From: Theristus sp. LFF4_11
Taxonomy: Eukaryota; Nematoda; Chromadorea; Monhysterida; Xyalidae
Direction: 5' to 3'
Length of the DNA: 64,000 nt
NCBI GenBank assembly: GCA_030248135.1
Contig: JASANC010003348.1
Span: 1-64,000 of the forward strand
Under the pieces are notes generated by a model, which saw only the letters and a list, made by a program, of their open reading frames with translations, made no database searches and was not told the origin of the DNA. This document shows, piece after piece, positions 54,380 to 64,000 of this stretch (positions within the stretch are counted from its first letter, which is position 1; each line of letters opens with the position of its first letter). The translations under genes were made by a program, and so were the position numbers.

Positions 54380-56578
54380 TTTCATTAGGGCTTGCTTGAG
54401 CTTCAAGGAAAAAATTCATTCGAACGAAACGAAATCCAAGGTTCAAACGAAATTTTCAAGATTTCTAATTGACTATGCTTCACTCTTCCACTAACGGCAC
54501 ACGGCGACGACACGATTAGGGTTCGAACATTTTTTAACTTTAAAAAAGGTTTTTTAATTAGAGAAAATCGGGATTTTCACTTTTTTTTGAATTCCAGACA
54601 CAATCACAGGAAAAACGCATGAAAGCACCTAGTCTCGCACTGACAGCATAGTCGACAACGTAATGTTTCGCACCAATTTCTGGCTAGAGAGTGAGACTGA
54701 GTTATGCGACAAAAAAAGTACGCTGGAGCTAACCCGTATCAAAACGTAGAGCGTCAATTCTGTCAGACACGATCAGATTGGACGAGTGGGGTTACAAATT
54801 GTAAAAAATATGTATAAAAAAACCTGACGTCTCTTTCCTGTCCATCTGACGTCTTTTTAGTCTTTACGGCCCACTTGGCGTCTCTCTATTGCCCAACCGA
54901 ACCGACGTCCTCAACCGTCCAACCGACGTGTCTTGATCATTTAACTGGCGATTGTACACGATAATAAAACAGGTTTTTCACAGCTTTAGAAAACTTTTCG
55001 CTTTTTGCCAATAGCCAGAATATCCCTCGGCCAAGTGTTTATTGTTTTAGTGTTTGTTTGAAAGCAAGAAGCAAAGTTAGTGCACATTGATAATGAACCA
55101 ATCAAAATGCTCACTCACACATCAAGCCGCACACACGACTGATGTTTATGCTGAGTAAACAAAGGGACACACTGGGACTCGCACGCATGACGGACGATTT
55201 GTAAATTTTGATAATTTGAAAATGCTGAAACGCCGCAAAGTTGTGCTGTGGTCAGTTGCAGACAGCTCCAAGCGCATTCAAGAGCAGAGAATCGAAATTG
55301 AACCCATGAAACAACAAAACAACCGATTTTCATTGTGATAGAACTGATAGAACAAACAGTTTTTTCCTCTGTGTGTGGACTGGCACTAAACTTTACATTT
55401 CAGTTTGCATCTGTTCAATGAGCCAAACCAGCCCACCGGATTAAAACCAACCAATCAGTGCGTCAGTCACGTGAACAAATAGCAGAGACTACAGTAATCA
55501 AAAGACAGCGAAAGCTACAGAAGCAGCTTTTTGGTCGAGTGTTTGCTTCTGTGCAAATATGACATTTCCAACCATACTTTTGTCCATGTCGCTTTCATAA
55601 GCTGCGCATACGCAAAATTGCTATAAAAACCATCGTACATACAGAAAATGGGTCCTATAACAAAAATGGTTTCCAGTTACACTCGCCACTTAATTCCACT
55701 CGTCTCCAAGTGTGTGTGTGTCTTAAGAAGGGCGGCGACTTATTCACGGTTCATTTCAGCTGCATGATGATGGACTTTTGTTGAATTTTGTCGCGCTTGA
55801 CGTTTATCGTTTTGTAATTTACTAATTTCATCAATTTTTTTCGTTCTTGAAATTATTCTCACATGTTCCAGTCGTGGTGTGCTTTGATTGTGACAGCCGC
55901 AAATCGTTTGCTGATTGTGACAAATAAACGTTGATTATTGAGTGGAATCCACTCCAGCAGCTAGTAATGAGTTATTTTGAACACGCTACTGTCAAAACGC
56001 TACAGCTTTTTTTGACAAGGTCACAAAGTTTATTGACTCTTTTCACGGTTGATGTCACGTCAATCGACGGACATTTTTTATTGCGTAAATGTTCAACCTT
56101 TCGAACTTTGTTTGCCGTTGTTTATGTAAGCCGATTAGCAATATGACACGATTGAAAACGTCGTTATGAAACCTCCCATAATGAGCCGATTGGCCGTATT
56201 TGAATGGGGTCCATTACAGCGCAGCCAATCAGCGCGCTGCACGCTTTTGGATTTGAATGTTCAGCGTTTATGGTTTGACCATGTAAGCCGATTAGCGGTT
56301 ATGCTCGTGTATTTTATAAGACTGGAAAGTTTTTGCATAAGAGATTATTTTATGTTTTTATGTTATGAAAACATTTTTCATTAGATTAAGAATACTGAAA
56401 AAAAACAGACCAGATTAACGGATTTATACATTGTATATGCGATTGACTTTTGCTGGCCTGTGCACTATCGATTATGTCAGATCCTTGCAGAAACCTTTGG
56501 AAAGCATACAGTGGAAGTTTTTGGCACGTGAAACCACAAAGGTCTCTACTATTTTTGACAACAACTTTTTCAAAACTA
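54380..56578. other. Divergent intergenic region, GST pair and homeobox gene
   Basis: It must hold promoters for both directions. A TATAAAA lies at 55622. GGATTA, the K50 homeodomain core site, occurs at 55438-55443. The word AAGCCGATTAGC occurs twice (about 56131 and 56285). No gene is visible. Confidence 0.5.
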
Positions 56579-59500
56579 ATGGACTTCTCCAACCAAAGCA
56601 ACAGCATGCATCGCACGGGCAGACGAATCGATACTACAAGAGCAGGTAGGTAATACTGCACGAATTGAAACGGGTTTTCAAGTGTCCGGTTGCCCTGATG
56701 ATTGGCATTAGCACACGAAGTTTAGTGCATTGCATTGATTACGTTCTCGCATACTGAAGTATCATAATATAAGATCGCGTCGAGACCAATTCATTAAAGA
56801 CCGTATTGATTTGTGGACAATTTTTTGTTCAAATTTGACTCTTATGATTTGTGTCACATTTTCAGCAGCAATCAGTGCACCCCCACCGCCGCTGAGCTTC
56901 TTTCCCGGTCACACGAGCACAGCACTGATGCAGCAGCAAGCGACGACCAACGCAAACTCGACGCTGTTTCCGCCGTTTCCGAATCTGTCAGCGGCTTTCA
57001 AACGTGAAAAACACTGGGTTTTTTTAGTTTGGTTTTCCATTGGTCAGTGTGATGACATCCAATCATTAGAATTTCAATTGCACAACTTTTCAGACGCAAT
57101 CGCCTACAACACAGTCTACCAGCACGCCATGCCACCGTCGACGCCGAATGCACCCCCGCACACTGCGGACAGCTCTCTCAATCAGCATTTCACAACAACA
57201 AGCAGCTCGGTGAATAATGCCAGTTTGTTCACTAAACGCGCATACTAAACGTTCACATCTCCCATTCAGAAAATGCGAGCAGAATTTATCAGTATGGAAT
57301 TTCACTGGCGTACACTTCTCACGCTTGCAATCTTTACTTCCAGCAGCGTCAACTGAGTTTGAATGCGTCAACCAGAAACGCTCATCAGCCCCCTCATTTG
57401 CTGCAGCCGCAGGTTAGCCTCTTCGCTTTCACGTCTTCACAGTTTCAGCCCTGCTTCAAACAAATTCCAACTTTTCTGTTGCAGTGTTCCTCTCGGCACA
57501 ACCCGTTCACCATCACCACCACCGCCGCCGCATCAAGCACCGACAATGCTCACGTAGCACATCAACATCAACATCAACTTCTCATCAGCAGCAGTCAATC
57601 TACACCAATGAAACGCGACTGTTCCTCGCCGGACAGCAGCAGTAACGCGGTCGTCGAAAAAAAGGACGACGCCAACTGCAACGCCGGCAAAGTGCGCCGT
57701 CAGCGAACGGCGTTCTCGGCGCGGCAGCTGCGCGTTTTAGAGCGCTCTTTTCAGGCATGTAACGGGTTTCCTTGGAGACACTTACGATTTGACGCTAAAA
57801 GCTTATTATCCTTTGTTTTGATTTTACGACTCAATGCGAATGCTCGCGGGGATAGGAAAACGTTTCATAAATTGCGCGCCAATTCAAATCTGCGGTGTCG
57901 TCGCGTTTGGGATTCGGATTTATTTTTTTTAGCTTTCGCTCACTGCCAGCAAGGAAACTTTTGTACCAACAAACTTTCGGAAACGACGATAGAGATTTTG
58001 AATCCACCTGAACTGTGGCGAAACTGGATTTTCACGAAACCATTAGATGACTCTTGCTGGTGTGTTGATTGGTTGATTGAGTTTGAGTTCATTGTAAATC
58101 TGCCCCCCCTCCAGTCTAACAACTCTCTGACAACTGAAAAATTGCGTAATGTATCGACTGATTGTATAATGAGCATACGCCGCCGGCAATTTATTGAACG
58201 TGCTTCGTAATGTTCATTTATTTTCATGTTCAGCTTTCGCAGTATCCGGACGTGGCAGCGCGCGAGTCGCTGGCATCCGACACGATGCTTCCGGAGGCAA
58301 GGATTCAGGTTCGTTTCTAATTAGCCATGAACTAAAGGGTTCTTTTTATTGATTTTTCGAATTCGAATTTTTTTCACACGACAACGCACCATCATCAGAT
58401 CTTCGCTGTGGATTTTTCAGTCAGAAAATTGCTCTGTAGCACAGCCGATCATAGAACGCTGCCACGCAAAAACATTCTCTTAATGACACCGTAATCCCAA
58501 TAAATTTGCGCTACCCTGCGAAAGCTAAACACCGCTTACAAACAGACCGCGTGTGGCATTTCCAGCTTCAAAGCTCTTCACTTTTGCTATAGAATTAAAA
58601 CCATCAAACGATCCGACCAATAGCCGAAGACCAAACGTTTTATTAAGCGGTACATCCTCAAATAAAGTACCTTCACATCGGGTTAAGTACCGCTAAAGCT
58701 CTTGTTGTTAAGCTGAGCATAAATCTATGTAAATACTCAAAGCTCAACCTTTTTGTGTGTCCATTTATATGACTTTTATGTTTACAAATGATTGGCTGCG
58801 TGATTTCATTGATTTGTTGTGGTTAACACAGACAATTTCCAATCATTCGCCCTGCTTTGTACAAAACTGCTAGATTAGTTTGTCAATCCACTTGACTTTT
58901 ACCAAAACTGCACCCCCTTTATGGTCTTTCCCACGAAAATATTCGGGTTGTTTGTTTGTTCTTCAGAACGAAAATTTGCTAAATTTCCAACTTTTCACTT
59001 GAAACCACCACACCTGCTTTTGGGCTCTCAAAAACTCACAAATTTCTCGAATTCACAACAGGTGTATACGTACAGGAAACATGTATATATATATAGCGTA
59101 TATACCGTATACGTACATAAAATGTGCTTGTTCCTTATATTTACATCCAATTTCGCATTATTACGGCAAGTGGGGGCGGGAGCATAATAGGACAAACATC
59201 TAAGTAAATAATCTCAATTATTAGGTATACACATATTTTTCAACATGAATTTCCGACAATAGCCGTTTTACAGTTCATGTCAGAAAGACTGTGCAAACAA
59301 AAAAGGCAGAACAAAAACGTGTCTAACATGCGCTTGAACATGAACATGACATTCAAACAACCACTTGAATGCAGCCAATAAGCGATTTTGTTTGTTTTTC
59401 TGGATTATACACCGCCGCCTAACAGCTTACCAAACTAACATAAGCCACCATTTTTACGCCACAAATCAAAATAGCTGATCCATTAGGGATTTGCAAGAGC

Positions 59501-60165
59501 TCCGGTATTTTTGAACCCCAATTAAGAACTAGAGAACAGTGCTTTATGATGGGGTCAGTGTCGACAAACTGAGAAACGCATTTTAGTTGAAGAGTTACGC
59601 CAGAAAAACAACAAATTTTACTTATCCAATCAGCATAACTGACTTGCTAAATTTGAAACGAATTTTTTTGTCACGTTGTTGCACAGGTCTGGTTCAAAAA
59701 CCGCCGAGCGAAATATCGCAAAAAGCTACGTAACATTCCGTTGAGCGACGAGGACGCGCCGGATGGTCACAGCTCAAATCTAGGAATGGTGCCTGAGAAA
59801 CAAGCGCAGAACTGCATGATCAGTAAGCGGCGTTTTTGGATGAATTTACGGTAACCAGCACCATGTTGCGGCAACCAACACCGTGTTGCGGTGACCCGAA
59901 AATTCATATCTTCCCAGAAAAACAGTCAAGCAGATCGTTAGAGAGATCGTTTGATTGAATCGTTTGAGATCCAACCAATCAGCTAATTGCTAAGAATTCC
60001 TGTCAAAAGTTGTGTTCGATTTTTACGTTAGAATTTCTTGCAGCCTGGACACCCGCCGGCTCGCTGAGTTGTTTCGGAAATCTTTTTCCGCAGAAATTCG
60101 ATTCTGCCAGTGATCAGAAACTGTCGACCGAAAAATGCCAGAAGAAAGCTCGTGAAAAGAAATGA
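56579..60165 (+). CDS. K50 paired-like homeodomain transcription factor (Otx/Gsc type)
   Basis: A nuclear DNA-binding regulator. The exons are 56579-56645, 56866-57003, 57094-57209, 57293-57412, 57485-57754, 58234-58308, 59687-59822 and 60044-60165, for 347 residues. Residues 1-185 are low-complexity (PPPPLSFFPG, TTTAAAS, HQHQHQ). The homeodomain follows: RRQRTAFSARQLRVLERSF, SQYPDVAARESLAS, LPEARIQVWFKNRRAKYRKK, with no gap relative to Otx. Position 50 is Lys, which specifies TAATCC-type sites. The ARIQVWFKNRRAKYR segment is closest to nematode Otx-related proteins such as ceh-36/ceh-37 as I recall them; Gsc is the alternative. The intron after exon 5 uses a GC donor. For exon 4, an acceptor at 57270 with a different upstream donor is also possible. 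A short C-terminus ends in KCQKKAREKK. Confidence 0.9.
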
Positions 60166-60980
60166 TTGTTTTCGCTTGTATGAATATGCGACAAACCAAA
60201 GATTAGAGAATTTTTGACTCGACAACTATTGTGATACACATGCATATTTTGTAGATCGTTCTGATTTTTCAATGTCTTTTTTTGGGTTTTTTTTGATGAA
60301 ACTGTTTTGTGCCAAAGTTATTGTGGTCGCCGTGGTTGCTGTCCTTCCAGTTTTGAAAACAGCAGTTTTTGAAGTTCTTTTATTTGTTTTCCTGAATCAT
60401 AAAAATGTTGCTGTTGTACACACACACACTCATGAGAATACCAAAAACGCAACCTGCGATTTGGAACAAGAATCAGATAAATTCAGAAAAAAATACAACA
60501 AACAATTATCACAGCACGATCATTTTCAAATTTTCATCAGGTTTAACCCCGCGGTGTTGTGAGTTACGGTATGGCCGGTTAAACATGGCAGCTTTTTTCA
60601 GGGTGCAAGGAGCGCGCGAATTTTGAATGAAAGAAAAAAGACGTTCAGAAACTGAATTGTGTGCCAAATTTGACGCGTTTTTTTTAACTAATGGATCATC
60701 CGCGCTATTCTGTTCATTCTTTATCCCTTGTACACATGATTGGGAATTACGTTGGCTTTTTTGAAAAAGACAACTCCTAGTCTGCGGCTGATCCCGCCTT
60801 GATGGACTGCCTCATTTATTCGGCCATACTGTAGTTTTTTTCAAATATGTCCCAGATGAAACGAATCAACACTCTAAAAGCTCTCAAATGTGTTTTTCAA
60901 GAAAAATTGAGCAATCCAACTAATCGGAAAATACGGCAGTTTTTAGCGAATTTACAATTTTCAAGTCCGTAAGCGTTTTT
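60166..60980. other. Convergent spacer, homeobox and ephrin genes
   Basis: 3' regions of the two convergent genes, with a Tc1/mariner-like MITE at 60565-60833. No further gene is visible. Confidence 0.5.
60565..60833. mobile_element. Tc1/mariner-like MITE, copy 4
   Basis: The ends are TACGGTATGGCCGGTTAAAC and TTCGGCCATACTGTA, with TA borders. The GGTGCAAGGAGCGCGCGAA block shows the opposite orientation to copies 1-3. Confidence 0.75.
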
Positions 60981-63878
60981 TTACAAATCTCTTCTGTCCA
61001 GTGCGCTGACAATGCTCATTGTAACGAAATACAAAAACATCAAGCAAGTGTTCGTTGAGAATGACTTTGAAGAAGTGAAAGACGTTGCACTTGACGCGTA
61101 GTCGGAGTGGGACCGTGGCATGGTTTCCACGTCGATCACTAGAATACAACAAAAATATGAACTAACATTTTGAAATTACCGTAAAGTCTTGCATATAAAG
61201 GTCTCCTTATTTATAAATTTGAAAATCAAAAATTTCTGAAAAAGTGACAACCTTAAAAGTGGGAGGAGGTCTCATAAAGCGAAGATTAGGAAGTCCGGCC
61301 AAATAAACGGGGTGGGATTTCAACCAAGTCAGAATTTTGAATTTTTTGGTTTAGCGCCATGTGACACTTCGCCCACTTTGGGTGAGGAGGGTATTATAAG
61401 TGGGAGGAAGCTTATATGCAAGACTTTACGGTATTTCTTAGTGGTTTTACTGTAGTTTTCATAGTTTCAGAATTTCACTTTTTCAATGATTGTACTGGTC
61501 CAATCAGCGCGTCCGATTGCTGCAACCAATCACAGCTTTCTAATTTCGTTATACCTAATTGAAAAAAAAATCCCCAAGTTTCCGCCCCCGACCAACCTTC
61601 ATGCACTTGATAATGTCTGATCTCCGAGTCAACGCCGTCTGCCCAAAGTCGCCCGTCCGTGCGTGCCGCGAGCCCCCTTGGAATGGGCGGCAGTAGCGCC
61701 TCGAGTTTACTGTCCCTTTGCCGACGTTCCAATTGAGAGTTTGAGTTTCGTAATTCATCGCTGCTGATTGCTGGTTGGTCAGCCGGCCTCCACCAATCGT
61801 AGGCGGGCGCCTGCGGCTGATGTTTCTCGTGGACTAAAACGTCCGACAGATCGAAATTCAACCGGTGAGCGCGCGTGCGGACGGGCACTGAAATACGGAA
61901 TGTCGAGTAAACGTGGCATCTTGTTTTCAGGGTGCAAGGAGCGCGCGAAATTCAAAAATGAACGCAAAAATACCTTCCGAAAGCCAATTGTGTATCAAAT
62001 TAGTCGTGTTTTTTTTTAATTTAACAAGTTGTTTCGTGCTATTCTGTTTGTTATTTGTCCCCTGTACACACCATAGGAAATATCTTGGCATTCTTCAAAA
62101 AGACAACTCCTAGTCTGCGAATAATCCCGCTTTGATGGAGACAACAAGGACTGCCTCATTTATTCGGCCATACTGTATTTTTATGGGAATTTTTAATGGG
62201 AAACGATTAGTTTTATTGTGCGTTTGTAATCGCTTAAATTACCAACAATTTTTTGGACAGGTTTTTCTCACAGTAAACAAACTGAATGTGGGTGTCCGCA
62301 AACATTAAAATGAAAAGCCCAGTCGAGTCAACCTGTGATTGCGGGCAGCATGCGAAGCTCCAGGCTCCTTTTTGCGCCCTTGCACAAGTTTCGTTCGTTC
62401 ACCGGTACGGCTGGAAATAATTTTTTTGCTTGAACAATATTTTTACTCTGCAGTTTTCATAAATGGCATAGTTTGATTGACCTTACACGCTCAAAAAAGT
62501 GCCAGATCCGATGCCAAAATTCATCCATGTCAAAATTTTGTGCCATGTCAAAATTTTTCGGGGTGCTCCGCTTGGCTTGGCTTTTTCTACAATTTTTTTT
62601 TAATTTTTGAGTGGATTTGGACTTGAAATAAATTCTGGCATAGATTTTAGCATGAACGATAGTGTTTTTTTGTGTTTTTACGAGAAAAAAACGTTTTTAC
62701 ACCGAAAAAGCCTCACAAATGAAATAGTAGCTCTCGCCGGGCACATATTCGAGTCCGGTTGGGAGTGGCGTGAACGAGCGGAACGTGTGCTTGATGATCG
62801 TTTCGTGGAACGGACTTTGACATCGGCCGATTGGTTGCGCGGCGTCCTGCTCCAAGTCGCAGCCAGACAGCTGGTCTTTTTGGATCTGAAAAGTGGAGAA
62901 CAATGTTGTTGCTGAATGAAAATGAAGATGGAGACGGTTTGAGGTGCAGAAAAAACGTGAGATTTTTGCATTTTGTCGCGCCCTTTCAATTTCAATTGTA
63001 CCGTTCGCATTTTTAAACTCAATACGGGAAAGTTCACTGTTTGCAAATGAGAGTTGACAGTTCGACGAACCCAAGGCAGACTCCTCGGCCACCCAAATCA
63101 TAAAAAAATCAAAATCATAAGCGCTCATCTCATTCATGCCTGGACAAGTTTGTTTCCAAAAACAAAAGCTGCAAAACGGAATCTGACCCGGTAGATCACG
63201 AATTGCTCCGTGTGTTCCAGCAGCGTGCTGTCGTTATACGTCGGGCAGTGGATGTTGATGGCGTCCAGTATTCGCACATACAACACTTCATTGGTGATCA
63301 GCCTAAAAGTGACAAACAAAACAGGGTGATTGCTTTCTGCGCTTTTAATTCCATTTATCTGAAATTCAGTTTCATCTAATTGCTGATTCGCTGTTACTGC
63401 TGCAACAAGCGTGCCCATAATTTCTCATCTCAATTTTACCCTTCCCTTATTTTTTCGTGCTTCTGGCAAACTTTTGTCACTCTCGTTTCTTCATCACACC
63501 TTTTTGTCTTGTGGTGCCGGTGTTGCAAACAGTTACGCATTGTGTTTATAAAAAATGAATATGCGTGACGGTGAAAATAATTATGACGCATTTGCACGTT
63601 TCCACATCATCCCTCAGTGTGCGGTCCAAGGGAAATGTTTCAGAATTGCAGTGTTTCCACGCAAATGTCTGTTTTCGATGGCGCCAAAATAAGCACCGTT
63701 TTCTTCTTCGGGGCAAAAAATGAACCCATTTAAGGCTTACCACGCTGTTGTTTGCTCTCCTCCAAATGCGCTACCGTAATTTCTGCTCACACCAGAAACA
63801 TTAAATTTAATTAGATAATTTCTGTTTTAAAATTTTTAAGAGACACCCCACAGTGAGAAAAAAAATGAAGCATTGCAT
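60981..63878 (-). CDS. Ephrin, GPI-anchored type
   Basis: A cell-surface ligand of Eph receptor tyrosine kinases. The exons (minus) are 63878-63847, 63782-63741, 63302-63188, 62885-62717, 62410-62333, 61887-61597 and 61138-60981, all phase-consistent, for 294 residues. The ephrin fold is recognisable: W-LITNEVLYVRILDA, INIHCPTYNDS, EQFVIYR, SGCDLEQ, GRCQSPF, HTFRSFTPLPTGLEY, PGESYYFIS, NLCKG and RSLELRML. The four conserved cysteines are in CPTY, SGC, GRC and NLC. A hydrophilic stalk of about 120 residues leads to a C-terminal hydrophobic run (CLMFLYFVTMSIVSAL) suited to GPI attachment, as in nematode ephrins. The first exon (MQCFIFFLTVG) fits a signal peptide and the phase but is tentative. 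Splicing at 62717 rather than reading on restores the YYFIS motif, which supports the model. Confidence 0.85.
61894..62177. mobile_element. Tc1/mariner-like MITE, copy 5
   Basis: The borders are TACGGAATGTCGAGTAAACG and CGGCCATACTGTA. It occupies most of the ephrin intron between 62333 and 61887, and its left edge is six bases from the splice acceptor. Confidence 0.8.
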
Positions 63879-64000
63879 AACCATCACTCATAAATAAGTG
63901 TGCGTATCGCGTGGATGGCACACCCTGTAGATATCCGCCAAAAAAGAATCCGCTCCGCTCACTTTTTTATCAGTGAATTTTGTTGAGTGGTTTCACTGTG

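Overview
The window looks like eukaryotic nuclear DNA from an ecdysozoan, most likely a nematode. That is an inference from spliced genes with T-rich TTTCAG/TTTTAG acceptors, secreted proteins combining ShKT, Kunitz and lustrin-type modules, an ephrin with a GPI-type tail, and paired sigma-type glutathione transferases. No operon, rRNA or CRISPR is visible, and the species cannot be named from sequence alone. All gene models below are conceptual splicings that I checked for reading phase; none has transcript support.

Layout. 1-8.7 kb is a graveyard of non-autonomous DNA transposons, mainly a ~740-bp hAT-like MITE with TIR TAGGGTTGTTAA, plus a C-rich palindromic element. 8.77-16.47 kb (+) holds a 13-exon RBM39/CAPER splicing factor. 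17.97-19.83 kb (+) holds a five-exon gene I do not recognise. 20.7-50.2 kb (-) is the centre of the window: five consecutive paralogous genes, called here A (50.2 kb), B, C, D and E (20.7 kb). Each encodes a secreted multi-module protein in the order N-terminal eight-cysteine domain, ShKT, divergent Kunitz-like module, lustrin-like module, C-terminal lustrin-like module. B and C are a recent duplicate pair. C has been stretched to about 12 kb by satellites and nested MITEs and has lost the first lustrin exon. 51.3-54.4 kb (-) carries two glutathione S-transferases with identical intron positions. 56.6-60.2 kb (+) is an eight-exon K50 paired-like homeobox gene of Otx/Gsc type. 61.0-63.9 kb (-) is a GPI-type ephrin gene convergent with the homeobox gene.

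The array is the best candidate for something undescribed. The N-terminal domain (C...C...CCxC...C...FCC...W) matches no family I can name. The Kunitz-like module keeps the six-cysteine frame but carries a family-specific HPxH(F/Y)xC motif, non-basic P1 residues and, in four of five copies, no glycine before the fifth-position cysteine pair. The Kunitz and first lustrin exons are symmetric phase 1-1 exons, which explains how gene C could lose one without a frameshift. A set of secreted inhibitor- or matrix-like proteins (cuticle, host interface or defence) is plausible but not shown by the sequence.

Repeats explain most of the remaining DNA: at least six TIR/MITE families, a tRNA-derived SINE, two ~150-bp satellites and several minisatellites. 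Several insertions sit at gene-critical positions: within 20 bp of the gene C start codon, and six bases from an ephrin splice acceptor.
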